Of a stretch of 46,137 nt of DNA, positions 25,184 to 34,306 are shown in pieces (positions within the stretch are counted from its first letter, which is position 1; the number at the start of each line of letters is the position of its first letter). The stretch comes from Maribacter antarcticus DSM 21422 (GTDB taxonomy: Bacteria > Bacteroidota > Bacteroidia > Flavobacteriales > Flavobacteriaceae): positions 1 through 46,137 of the forward strand of contig NZ_JHZC01000023.1 of the NCBI RefSeq assembly GCF_000621125.1, given 5' to 3'. Made by a program: the position numbers and the translations under genes. Below the pieces are notes generated by a model that did no database searches, was not told the DNA's origin, and saw only the letters and a list, made by a program, of their open reading frames with translations.

Positions 25184-25606
25184 ATGAAAAAGCAAGAAGC
25201 AAAAGAATTGAATGCCTTTTTAGAAAAGACCACCAAAGCTTTGGAGTTGGAAAAGGCTCCCAAGGGTTTTGTGCGGTCGGTTATGCAACAAGTAGAACTA
25301 CAGAAAGAAAATACTCATAGTATTGGGTATATACCTTTGGTTTCCAAAACGCTTTGGATTGGTATTGGATGCGCAGTTGTTGCTCTTTTTTGGTTTTTAG
25401 GATTTGGAAGGAATCATACGAGTACAGACTGGTTTTCTACCTTTAAACTCAATACTATTGGAAATATGGACGCGTTTAACTCTTTTTCAAATAGTCTATC
25501 TGTATCGGACAGTACTATTTATGCCCTTTCGGGTCTGTTGGTTTTTCTAGGTATTCAGGTAATTTATCTAAAGCAGTTTTTTGCAAAGCGAGAGGTACTG
25601 CTATAG
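25184..25606 (+). CDS. Small two-TM membrane protein, candidate anti-sigma partner
   Basis: 140 residues. A soluble N-terminal part (about 1-50; KELNAFLEKTTKALELEKAPKGFVRSVMQQV) precedes a membrane helix (57-76), a loop and a second helix (about 111-129). Size, membrane anchor and position after an ECF sigma gene are those of an anti-sigma factor, but no zinc-binding HxxxCxxC motif is present. The role is inferred from position. Its last 92 bases overlap the end of the gene on the other strand. Confidence 0.7.
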   Translation: MKKQEAKELNAFLEKTTKALELEKAPKGFVRSVMQQVELQKENTHSIGYIPLVSKTLWIGIGCAVVALFWFLGFGRNHTSTDWFSTFKLNTIGNMDAFNSFSNSLSVSDSTIYALSGLLVFLGIQVIYLKQFFAKREVLL

Positions 25607-26930
25607 TTGCATTCTCATTATAATACCAAAAAGGAATGGTTGCAAATTTTTTTGTAGCAGTACTATCCCCTTTAAATATTTTATGTTTTATAGTGAGTAT
25701 ATGTTTTCCTCTGGAATAGCCTAATAAATCTACGAATATTTCCAAATTCAAACGTACATCTTCATTAGAGGCAATAATTAAGTCACTTCTAATCTTTGTG
25801 CTATCGATTTTAAATTCAAACATGTCATTTATGTGTTGCAAATAGGTGACGGCTTCTACCTTGCTGGTGTCCTCGTCCGGACCGAATTTTATATTCACCC
25901 CAAATTCATAGCCTCTTTCATCTGATTTGGGTTTCAATAATGAATCGTAGACGATAATATCGTCCTCCACCCATTTGGTATACGGTATGGTTATATGTAA
26001 AAACGGTTTTGTTATTGTTTTTGATGGTATTGCCACGCGTCTTACATAGTTGCCTTTTTTTGCCAACATGTCCTTGTAATTACTCCGATTGCTAACCTCA
26101 GTTGAAGATGGTTCGCTGATATCGAAAAAATTACTAGGATTCATCTCCAATGAAAAGAGGAACAATAGAATACCATAAATTGGAATTAAACTATAAATTA
26201 TTTTTTTCCCAAATTTATTATCTAATAAATTATACAGTATAGGCCGGTAAATAAAGGAAAGTGTTAAGATGCTAAATACTTTGTATATGGGCATATAGAC
26301 TTTAGCAACATCTTGGGAGCGCTTTACAATCCCGGGAACTATAAAATCTATGATGGTAATCAGATGTCCAAAGATAAAGGCTGGGAACAAAATAGTGCCT
26401 AAAACCGCTTTTACCTCAACAGGTAGGAAATCGTTTTCATAGAAGAAGAACACAAAAAATAAGAATATCAGAAAATTTAGGGATACGGCAATCGTAATGA
26501 ACGCTATCAAAAAGGTAACCCCAAAGAGGATACTAGAATAATTTTCTAGCTTGATAATGTAGTTATCAAAAGACCCTATTTTTTGTTTCAGATGGGTTAT
26601 GAAAACCTTAGACATATTTAGTTTTTCAAAATCTATATCTCCAGAAATTGACCGTATACCAACTGCACCAATCCATAATCCTCGTAATAATACGTGAAGG
26701 ATGAGGTTGAAAATGGCAAGCACGCATGTTATGTAGATGGTATCTAAAAACATAGATTGGAAATTGCTCCCTTCCATTTTTTTTAGCTCAGCGAAACCTT
26801 CTAACGGGTCTAAAGCGCTAAAAAGTCCGAAAATGGCAAAACCGGAAATTACTAATTCTAACTGCCAGCTTTGTATCTGGAGTTCGTCCAGTATTTCCTT
26901 GTATTTAGCATCGCTCTTTGGGTCCTGCAT
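25515..26930 (-). CDS. Multi-pass membrane protein with C-terminal soluble domain, unknown function
   Basis: 471 residues from the ATG at 26930 (MQDPKSDAKY); a TTG nine codons earlier (26957) is the only longer choice. Six membrane segments lie within about residues 20-275, followed by a soluble domain of about 190 residues with many Lys/Asp and the phrase YTKWVEDDIIVYDSLL. The last 92 bases lie antisense to the end of the small membrane gene, so the transcripts converge and overlap. I do not recognise the family. Confidence 0.75.
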   Translation of the reverse strand: MQDPKSDAKYKEILDELQIQSWQLELVISGFAIFGLFSALDPLEGFAELKKMEGSNFQSMFLDTIYITCVLAIFNLILHVLLRGLWIGAVGIRSISGDIDFEKLNMSKVFITHLKQKIGSFDNYIIKLENYSSILFGVTFLIAFITIAVSLNFLIFLFFVFFFYENDFLPVEVKAVLGTILFPAFIFGHLITIIDFIVPGIVKRSQDVAKVYMPIYKVFSILTLSFIYRPILYNLLDNKFGKKIIYSLIPIYGILLFLFSLEMNPSNFFDISEPSSTEVSNRSNYKDMLAKKGNYVRRVAIPSKTITKPFLHITIPYTKWVEDDIIVYDSLLKPKSDERGYEFGVNIKFGPDEDTSKVEAVTYLQHINDMFEFKIDSTKIRSDLIIASNEDVRLNLEIFVDLLGYSRGKHILTIKHKIFKGDSTATKKFATIPFWYYNENATIAVPLALQKTALDKLPEYLEKPTDPKGHK

Positions 26931-27000
26931 GATTTGTGAGTTGGTTTCTTGTAGCAAAATAAGTGAAAAATATCAATAAAAACTTAAGTTGAGGAAACAA

Positions 27001-27033
27001 AAAAGCCGCTCTGAATAAATCAAGGCGGCTTTT
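27001..27033 (-). terminator. Terminator of htpG
   Basis: 9-bp stem AAAAGCCGC/GCGGCTTTT (27001-27009 with 27025-27033). On the minus strand it ends in a T run, 97 bp after the htpG stop codon. Confidence 0.75.
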
Positions 27034-27129
27034 TACATTTTTAAGGAAGCGTCAAGAATGACGCGTCCATCATCAAAGTTTTAGCATAGAGTTTCAAATA
27101 TCTCAAGTCTAAGGTCTAAAATCTAGCGT

Positions 27130-29022
27130 CTACTTCACCATCTCATAACTGCGTTTGATAAACTCAGTCATAGCGGCACCTTTCAATAATCCTTTAGACA
27201 GCTTGGCTAAATCTAAGGATTGATTAATTAGGCGTTCCTTTTTCTTGGCTGTTTTGGTGTTTAATATCTCGCCAACCAATTCGTGATTCGTATTCACTAC
27301 AATGTTGTACATCTCTGGCATATTGCCCATGCCGAACATACCACCACCACCACCGGTCTGCTGCATTTCTTTCATACGGCGCATAAATTCAGGTTCAGTA
27401 ATGGTAAAGGGCAAGGCATCACTTTCCATAGCCTCTAATTGTACCGTATAACTGCTTTTTTCTCCGAAGACTTTTTCCAAGTCAACCTTTAAGGTTTCCT
27501 TTTCTTCATCTGATAATTTGGAGATTTGCGTGTCTTCCTTTTGAATCAATTTATCAATATGATCAGCATCAACACGTGCAAAAGATATTTTCTCTTTTGA
27601 TGTTTCGAGTTTCTGCATCAAATGGCCAATAATCGGAGAATCTAGCAATAACACTTCGTACCCTTTAGCTTTTGCAGTTTCTATATAACTGTGTTGTGCC
27701 TCTTTATCTGAAGCATAAAGCACCACTAATTTATCATCCTTATCGGTCTGGTTTGCCTTAATTTTTTCTTGTAGCTCGTCAAAGGTGTAGAAAGCACCAT
27801 CTACCGTTGGGTATAGTGCAAATTTATCTGCCTTTTCAAAGAACTTGTCTTCAGAAAGCATCCCGTATTCAATTACGATTTTTATATCGTTCCATTTGGC
27901 TTCTAAATCTTCACGATTATTCTTAAAGAGCGAACTAAGCTTATCGGCTACTTTTCTAGAGATGTAAGAGGAAATCTTTTTCACTGCACCGTCTGCTTGT
28001 AAATAAGACCTTGAAACGTTCAACGGAATATCCGGTGAATCTATGACCCCCCGTAACATGGTCAAGAATTCAGGTACGATACCTTCTACATTATCCGTAA
28101 CAAAAACTTGATTTTGATACAATTGTATCCGGTCTTTTTGAGCGCTTAAATCGTTGCTTAGTTTAGGAAAATAAAGAATTCCCGTAAGATTAAAAGGATA
28201 ATCGACGTTTAGATGTATGTGAAAAAGTGGCTCCTCAAACTGCATGGGATACATTTCCCTATAGAAGCTCTTATAGTCTTCATCTTTTAAATCGGCTGGT
28301 TGCTTTGTCCAAGCAGGGTTGGGATTGTTTATGAAATTATCCACCTCGACCGTTGGTGCAGCATCTTCTTCTTTTGCGTCTTCTGGCTTAGGCAAGGTTT
28401 CTGTTTTTGTGCCAAACTTGATTGGAATGGGCATAAACTTATTATACTTGCTCAGTAGTTCACTTATTCTGTTGTCTTCTAAAAACTCTAAGGAATCCTC
28501 TGCAATATGAAGTATAATCTCGGTACCACGATTTTCTTTCTTAGATTTTTTAAGTGTAAAATTCGGTGAACCGTCGCATGACCAGTGCACACCAGGCTCG
28601 TCCTTGTAACTTTTGGTAATGAGCTCTACTTTTTCTGCAACCATAAAGGCTGAGTAGAAGCCTAAACCAAAATGACCGATAATTCCAGAGTCTTTTGCAG
28701 AGTCTTCATATTTATTTAGGAATTCCTCTGCACCAGAGAAGGCCACTTCGTTAATGTATTTTTTTACTTCTTCTTCTGTCATTCCTAAGCCTTGATCAAT
28801 GATATGGAGTTTTTTACCCTCCTTATCAGCCTTGACCTCGATTATTGGATTGCCATATTCTACTTTGGCCTCTCCAATTGATGTTAGGTGTTTTAATTTT
28901 GATGTTGCATCTGTTGCGTTGGAAATTAATTCTCGTAGAAAAATTTCATGATCGCTATACAAGAATTTCTTTATAAGCGGAAATATGTTGTCTACCGAAA
29001 CATTTATCTTACCCTTAGCCAT
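27130..29022 (-). CDS. htpG: Molecular chaperone HtpG (Hsp90)
   Basis: 630 residues, complete. The N-terminal GHKL ATPase carries FLRELISNATDAT (catalytic Glu-Asn motif), DQGLGMT and IGHFGLGFYSAFM. The middle domain has the catalytic loop segment around residues 300-345 (NVSRSYLQAD). The C-terminal dimerisation domain follows; a Gly/Met-rich loop (TGGGGGMFGMGNMPEM) appears at about 550-565. It acts as an ATP-dependent cytosolic chaperone. Monocistronic, divergent from the TetR-like gene by 344 bp. Confidence 0.97.
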   Translation of the reverse strand: MAKGKINVSVDNIFPLIKKFLYSDHEIFLRELISNATDATSKLKHLTSIGEAKVEYGNPIIEVKADKEGKKLHIIDQGLGMTEEEVKKYINEVAFSGAEEFLNKYEDSAKDSGIIGHFGLGFYSAFMVAEKVELITKSYKDEPGVHWSCDGSPNFTLKKSKKENRGTEIILHIAEDSLEFLEDNRISELLSKYNKFMPIPIKFGTKTETLPKPEDAKEEDAAPTVEVDNFINNPNPAWTKQPADLKDEDYKSFYREMYPMQFEEPLFHIHLNVDYPFNLTGILYFPKLSNDLSAQKDRIQLYQNQVFVTDNVEGIVPEFLTMLRGVIDSPDIPLNVSRSYLQADGAVKKISSYISRKVADKLSSLFKNNREDLEAKWNDIKIVIEYGMLSEDKFFEKADKFALYPTVDGAFYTFDELQEKIKANQTDKDDKLVVLYASDKEAQHSYIETAKAKGYEVLLLDSPIIGHLMQKLETSKEKISFARVDADHIDKLIQKEDTQISKLSDEEKETLKVDLEKVFGEKSSYTVQLEAMESDALPFTITEPEFMRRMKEMQQTGGGGGMFGMGNMPEMYNIVVNTNHELVGEILNTKTAKKKERLINQSLDLAKLSKGLLKGAAMTEFIKRSYEMVK

Positions 29023-29163
29023 GTTATATGTTTATTTATTGTTGGTTAGAGTATAGTCAAAAAAAATACCACAAAGTGGAATTGTGACAAACTGACATAT
29101 GTGTAAAAATAAAGTTTAACATATTTTATGTTTAATTTATTTTAATAAAGGTTAAACATTATG
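29023..29163. other. Intergenic promoter region between htpG and the short transcript
   Basis: AT-rich, with the promoter of htpG expected on the minus strand; no ORF seen. The heat-shock class cannot be judged from sequence: no inverted repeat like CIRCE is visible. Confidence 0.4.
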
Positions 29164-29288
29164 TATCTTTGACATGTGGTTATAGTCAAAAATTGCTATG
29201 AAAAAGTTTTTACGAGTATAATCACAGATTGATTATTTATTGGTTAGGTTGTTTAAGACGTGCTTTCCTCCCCGGGAAGCACGTTTTT
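29164..29288 (+). ncRNA. Candidate short transcript: -7 element, 7-codon micro-ORF and terminator
   Basis: TATCTTTG at 29164-29171 fits TAnnTTTG and would start RNA near 29178. A micro-ORF ATGAAAAAGTTTTTACGAG with stop TAA (29198-29221, MKKFLRV) follows. A strong hairpin ACGTGCTT...AAGCACGT (29258-29265 with 29277-29284, extended by CC/GG) with a T run (29284-29288) ends the unit at about 110 nt. It could be an attenuating leader of the downstream TetR-fold/kinase genes, or a stand-alone small RNA. Confidence 0.5.
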
Positions 29289-29366
29289 GCTAAATAAAGC
29301 TTAAACTTTTTGTAACTTGTTTGGAAATCAAAAACGAGTTGTAACTTCAATTAAAAATAACAACCT

Positions 29367-30020
29367 ATGGCGGCAAAAGCAAAAAAAATAACGGTTGAAA
29401 TCATTATAGCCAAGTATATGGATTATGTTTTGGAACACGAAATGGTTCCTAAATCAATCTATAAGTTTTGCAAGGTTTCCGACATCAAAGAGGAAGATTT
29501 CTATTTATTCTACGGTTCATTGGATTCCTTACAAAAGGGCATATGGAAACAATTTTTTGTAAACACCATACAGGTGATGGAAAAAAATAAGGAGTATGAT
29601 GGTTTTAGTAATAAGGACAAAATGTTGACGTTCTTTTTTACATTTTTTGAAATACTAACCTTAAATCGTAGTTACGTGCTTTTTGTTTTGGAGCAGGAAA
29701 ACAATCCAATGAAAAATTTGGAACAACTAAAGGGCCTCAGAAAGCATCTGAGAAATTTTGCCAAAGATTTGATAGTGGATGGCAATGCTGAAAAGAACCT
29801 AAAGATTACAAAACACAATCCACAACTTTTCTCAGAAGGAGCATGGCTTCAATTTATGTTTATTCTGAGGTTTTGGATGAAGGACGACTCCGCCAGATTT
29901 GAGAAGACCGATATGGCAATTGAAAAATCTGTAAACACCATTTTTGATGTTTTTGATAACACACCGTTAGAGAATATTTTAGATTTTGGAAAGTTCTTGT
30001 ACAAAGAGTCATTTGCCTAA
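29367..30020 (+). CDS. TetR-fold protein (C-terminal domain of TetR_C type), possible regulator or lipid-binding protein
   Basis: 217 residues, all helical. The N-terminal segment (about 1-50) occupies the position of a TetR helix-turn-helix: ITVEIIIAKYMDYVLEHEMVPKSIYKFCK, followed by the YLFYGSLDSLQKGIWKQFF helix that normally leads to the ligand domain. The C-terminal domain (about 65-215) includes LTFFFTFFEILTLNRSYV. The recognition helix region is poor in basic residues, so DNA binding is uncertain. It lies 19 bp in front of the ABC1-kinase gene and is clearly co-transcribed. The TetR fold is shared with COQ9, which partners with the COQ8 kinase in ubiquinone synthesis. Confidence 0.75.
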   Translation: MAAKAKKITVEIIIAKYMDYVLEHEMVPKSIYKFCKVSDIKEEDFYLFYGSLDSLQKGIWKQFFVNTIQVMEKNKEYDGFSNKDKMLTFFFTFFEILTLNRSYVLFVLEQENNPMKNLEQLKGLRKHLRNFAKDLIVDGNAEKNLKITKHNPQLFSEGAWLQFMFILRFWMKDDSARFEKTDMAIEKSVNTIFDVFDNTPLENILDFGKFLYKESFA

Positions 30021-30039
30021 TCCTTGAAGCCTAAAGCTA

Positions 30040-31350
30040 TTGAAAACACTAGATAGAATACCTACTGGAAAGATTGAAAGAGCCAGCAAGTTAGTAAAAA
30101 CTGGAGTAAAGATTGGTGGTAATTATGCCAAGTATTACAGTAAAAAATTAGTGAATTACGAGACAACTAAAGATGAGTTAAATGAGGATAATGCAACGGA
30201 TATATACGACGGATTAAAAAGCTTAAAGGGAAGTGCATTAAAAGTAGCACAGATGTTAAGCATGGAAAAGAACATGTTACCCAATGCTTATGTGGAAAAG
30301 TTTTCGCTATCTCAATTTTCAGTTCCTCCTCTGTCAGCACCCTTGGTGCGGAAAACCTTTAAAAAGTATTTAGGTAAGTTCCCTGAGGAAGTATATGATA
30401 CATTCGATAAGGATTCCATCAACGCTGCGAGTATAGGTCAAGTGCACAGGGCAACTAAAGACGGTACAGATTTAGCTGTTAAAATTCAGTATCCAGGAGT
30501 TGCACAAAGCATTAGTAGTGATTTAGCTCTAGTGAAGCCTATTGCACTTAGAATGTTTAACATAAAAGGGAAAGACTCAGACAAATTCTTTAAAGAGGTA
30601 GAGGATAAACTTGTAGAAGAAACCAATTATTTATTAGAGATAGAACAAAGTCAGGAAATTACCCAAGCTTGTAATGAAATAGAGAACTTAAAGTTCCCGC
30701 AATACTACCCCATACTATCGAGTGAAAAAATTATCACGATGGATTGGATGAGGGGCCATCATTTGGGAGAATTCACAAAGACAGGCTTTTCCCAGGAAGT
30801 AGGAAATAAGTTAGGTCAGACGCTTTGGGATTTTTATATGTTTCAAATTCACGGCTTACGAAAGGTACACGCGGACCCACATCCGGGAAATTTTTTGATA
30901 AATGACGAGGAAGAGCTTATTGCCATAGACTTTGGATGTGTTAAAGCGCTACCAGATTCTTTTTACACTCCTTATTTTGAGTTAGCAACCAAGGAAAACA
31001 TCTCAAATGACAAGATTTTTACAGAAATATTATATGATTTAGAGATTCTGTTGCCCACAGATAGTGAATCTGAAATAAAATTTTTCAAGAAACTTTTCCA
31101 TGAAATGCTAAGTTTATTCACTTCTCCTTTTCATGAAGAAAATTTTGATTTTGGAAATGGAGATTTTTGGGGTAAGATTGCCGATTTAGGAGAACGCTTT
31201 GCTTCAGATAAGGAAATACGTAAAATGAATGGAAACAGAGGTTCTAAGCACTTCTTATATATGAATCGAACCTTTTTTGGACTCTACAATTTGCTACATG
31301 ACTTAAAGGCTAAGGTAGAGGTTAACAGTTTTCGAAAATACATTAACTAA
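30040..31350 (+). CDS. ABC1/AarF/UbiB/COQ8 family atypical kinase
   Basis: 436 residues from a TTG start (MKTLDRIP), the only suitable start near the upstream stop codon. Family motifs: KVAQ in LKGSALKVAQMLS (in place of KxGQ), an Ala-rich loop NAASIGQVH, catalytic-type Lys in DLAVKIQYPG, Glu in EETNYL, HADPHPGNFLI and AIDFG. All ATP- and metal-binding residues of an atypical kinase/ATPase are present. Related proteins support isoprenoid quinone biosynthesis; since Bacteroidota use menaquinone, the target here is unknown. Operon with the TetR-fold gene. Confidence 0.88.
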   Translation: MKTLDRIPTGKIERASKLVKTGVKIGGNYAKYYSKKLVNYETTKDELNEDNATDIYDGLKSLKGSALKVAQMLSMEKNMLPNAYVEKFSLSQFSVPPLSAPLVRKTFKKYLGKFPEEVYDTFDKDSINAASIGQVHRATKDGTDLAVKIQYPGVAQSISSDLALVKPIALRMFNIKGKDSDKFFKEVEDKLVEETNYLLEIEQSQEITQACNEIENLKFPQYYPILSSEKIITMDWMRGHHLGEFTKTGFSQEVGNKLGQTLWDFYMFQIHGLRKVHADPHPGNFLINDEEELIAIDFGCVKALPDSFYTPYFELATKENISNDKIFTEILYDLEILLPTDSESEIKFFKKLFHEMLSLFTSPFHEENFDFGNGDFWGKIADLGERFASDKEIRKMNGNRGSKHFLYMNRTFFGLYNLLHDLKAKVEVNSFRKYIN

Positions 31351-31590
31351 TTTCAGATATCTATTACACCATTTTTTCTTACAAGATTAATGAGACAAGT
31401 AAACCAATATATTGGCTCGACGTAAGACTTATAGGCCTTAGAAATATTTATAATAGACTAGTTTATAGAATATTGTAAATACTAGACTATTGCAACTTAA
31501 ACTGAAAAAGTCTGAAGTAATTTACTTTTTTGTGCTATGCTAAGGAACAATAGCTATAATTTTATGTATAGCAATAATCATAAAACTATC

Positions 31591-34047
31591 TTATTTGTCT
31601 TTTAGAATTGGTTCTGGATTTACAATTGTATTCTCTTCCTGTTTTACATGTTTATTTAACCATTGGTCTTGCTCCCATAACAAATGAAGCACACTTTCTT
31701 TAGCCCTATACCCATGACTTTCCTTAGGTAGCATAACCAAACGAACAGTTGCGCCCAAACCTTTAAGTGCATTAAAATAACGCTCGCTCTGCATTGGATA
31801 GGTGCCAGAATTATTATCTGCTTCTCCGTGTACCAGTAATAAAGGAGTCCTCATTTTATCGGCATGCATAAAAGGGGACATGGTATAATAGACCTCTGGA
31901 GCTTCCCAATAATTACGCTCCTCGCTTTGGAACCCGAAAGGTGTCAAAGTCCTATTGTAGGCACCGCTACGGGCAATACCTGCTGCAAAAAGATTGGAAT
32001 GTGATAATAAATTTGCTACCATAAAGGCCCCATAACTGTGTCCTCCTACAGCTACTTTTTTTCTATCTATATACCCTAATTCGTCAACTGCATCTATGGC
32101 AGCTTTAGCATTCGAAACCAATTGGGTCCTAAAAGTATCGTTGGGTTGTTCATCATTTTCCCCTATAATTGGGAAGGCTGCATCGTCCAATACAACATAC
32201 CCTTGTGTTACCCAATAAATAGGGGAGCCCCAATAGGGATAGGTGAATTCATCTGGATTCTGCGTATTTTGGGATGCACTGTTTTTATCCTTATATTCTC
32301 TAGGATATGCCCATAGAATCATTGGTTTCTTCTCTCTTTTATCTTTGTCATACCCTACTGGCAAATACAAAGTTCCTGATAACTCCAAACCATCCTCACG
32401 GCTATAGGTAATCACTTCCTTATGCACGTTTTGAATACTCTTGAAAGGGTTTTTAAATGAGGTAAGCTGCTCTGGTGTTTTACGTTTTTTTATGCTTTTA
32501 TAGTAATAATTCGGGTACTCACTTGGAGACTCAATACGGACCAAAAGTTGGTCTTTTTCTGGGTTGTATTCAATTAAATCTTCCTTTTTTTCCGTTAGTT
32601 TAGAGGTATAGAGTCTTATTTTAGCTAAAGTTTTCAGACTGAATTTTTCCACAAAAGGAAATTGCCCATCCTCGGTATACCCATCACCTAATAAATAGGT
32701 ATTTTGATTATCATCCAACGCTACTACCATTTGTCCAAATTCATTTCGTTTGGTCACAAAATCTCCTGGATCGCTATACACATCTTGATAATTTCTTTCG
32801 GAAATTATCTTTGCTTCCTTACTATTATCTGAGGGGTCAAATAAATATGTTTTTGTATTTCTGGTATTCCACCAACGATCATATGCAATAGCGGTATTTT
32901 CATTGCCCCATTGCATACCGGCATATCTATTTTTCAGCTTTAACAGAGATTCACCTTTGCTGTTGAAAGGTGCTTCCAGTTCAAAAACTTCATCTCGGTA
33001 TTCCACTTCATTTTCCGGGTCTCCGCCATCTAACGCCTGAATGTATATTAAATTTGAAGGTTTATCATTACGCCATCTGATATTACGCATTCCCATACGA
33101 ACCGCCATAAAACCTTTTGGTAAATCTTCGATTAAGGGTGTCTTCAAGAGCTCAAAGACCAAATCACCATCTTTTGAGTAGATATTGGTTATGGAGGGAA
33201 ACCTACGGTAGGGTACAAGATAGGAGAAAGGCCTATCAACGGTCACTACCATAGTATATGCTCCATTAGGTGAAAAACTTATGGACGTATACATATCTGC
33301 TTCTTTCCATTTAGATTTTGTTCCGTCTAGATTTATCTTGTATAGCTCAGAAAGTGCCAATTGCTCAAAGTTCAACTCATCATTTGGGTTCTTTAATAAA
33401 TCTTGATATGTTCTGTTTTGGGCTTTTTTTCCATCATTGGAAGAAATCGTAGGACCCATAGGAACAGCTTCCGAAACATTTATCAATGCTTTTCTTTTGG
33501 CCGGTAACATTTTTATCAAAAGGCTTTCCCCATCCTTGAACCAATTAATTACATCTCCCATGTTAGCATTGACATTGGCATCTGTGATTTTATTGACTAC
33601 CGCCTTTTTTAAATCTAATACCCATATTTCTACACCGTCGTTAGTGGTATTGGTAACTGCAATTTTGCTTTGGTCTGGCGACCAGCTAAAATTAGCCAAT
33701 CTAGAATTTTCGGGTAAACCACTCACTTGAATTGTAGTTTTTCTATTAAGGGACTTAATTTTTATATGGTTGTAATAATTAGTTCTGCTACCGATATTGG
33801 TTTTTGGGTTTATTCTTAATCCTGCTAACCGCAATTCCTTTTCCGAAAGTTCTTCAATAGATTTATAATAATCCCTGTACAACATTACCATATAATTTCC
33901 GCTCTCATCCATTAAGACCGACGGGGCCAAAGGAGCTTCAACCAAATCCAATATATCTTTTGGAGGTTTTTGATATCCTAAATTTTCTTGTGATACTGCG
34001 GTTAAACAGATAAAAAGAGCTGTAATGACTAGAACTAATTTGTTCAT
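31591..34047 (-). CDS. S9 family serine peptidase (prolyl oligopeptidase-like)
   Basis: 818 residues with signal peptide (1-19, FICLTAVSQ), hence periplasmic. An N-terminal beta-propeller region with TolB-like blades (about 60-520) precedes an alpha/beta-hydrolase domain. Catalytic triad by motif: Ser671 in GGHSYGAFM, Asp744 in GEADNNSG and His778 in KESHGY. The arrangement suits oligopeptidases, including S9D-type glutamyl peptidases, in which GxSYGG is typical; here GHSYGAF. Monocistronic. Substrate unknown. Confidence 0.9.
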   Translation of the reverse strand: MNKLVLVITALFICLTAVSQENLGYQKPPKDILDLVEAPLAPSVLMDESGNYMVMLYRDYYKSIEELSEKELRLAGLRINPKTNIGSRTNYYNHIKIKSLNRKTTIQVSGLPENSRLANFSWSPDQSKIAVTNTTNDGVEIWVLDLKKAVVNKITDANVNANMGDVINWFKDGESLLIKMLPAKRKALINVSEAVPMGPTISSNDGKKAQNRTYQDLLKNPNDELNFEQLALSELYKINLDGTKSKWKEADMYTSISFSPNGAYTMVVTVDRPFSYLVPYRRFPSITNIYSKDGDLVFELLKTPLIEDLPKGFMAVRMGMRNIRWRNDKPSNLIYIQALDGGDPENEVEYRDEVFELEAPFNSKGESLLKLKNRYAGMQWGNENTAIAYDRWWNTRNTKTYLFDPSDNSKEAKIISERNYQDVYSDPGDFVTKRNEFGQMVVALDDNQNTYLLGDGYTEDGQFPFVEKFSLKTLAKIRLYTSKLTEKKEDLIEYNPEKDQLLVRIESPSEYPNYYYKSIKKRKTPEQLTSFKNPFKSIQNVHKEVITYSREDGLELSGTLYLPVGYDKDKREKKPMILWAYPREYKDKNSASQNTQNPDEFTYPYWGSPIYWVTQGYVVLDDAAFPIIGENDEQPNDTFRTQLVSNAKAAIDAVDELGYIDRKKVAVGGHSYGAFMVANLLSHSNLFAAGIARSGAYNRTLTPFGFQSEERNYWEAPEVYYTMSPFMHADKMRTPLLLVHGEADNNSGTYPMQSERYFNALKGLGATVRLVMLPKESHGYRAKESVLHLLWEQDQWLNKHVKQEENTIVNPEPILKDK

Positions 34048-34285
34048 ATAATAGTTTTAAAAAAAGTGAAACTTATAAAAATAAAAATTGATTTAATCTT
34101 TTTATTTCTTTTCTAAGGTAACTAAATCCTGAAATCGCGTTATTTGCCTACTGTTAAAATTCAGTTAATCATATATGACCTTTATCGTATACAGCTTACT
34201 AAACATCTTAGAGTACCGATAATACTTAATGTTTTATATTTACAGTAAAAAGAGAATCATTGTATAAGATATTGTGCTCTTATCA

Positions 34286-34293
34286 TACATTTG
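34286..34293 (+). promoter_or_regulatory. -7 element TACATTTG before the KAS III gene
   Basis: Fits TAnnTTTG, 13 bp before the ATG at 34307. A TTG at 34260-34262 lies 23 bp upstream of it and could be the -33 element. Confidence 0.5.
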
Positions 34294-34306
34294 AAAATTA
34301 ATAGAC

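Noticed and set aside
31351..31590. AT-rich inverted repeats (CTAGT...ACTAG) after the ABC1 kinase
   Set aside because: Short and imperfect, expected by chance in such AT-rich DNA; no T tract makes it a convincing terminator.
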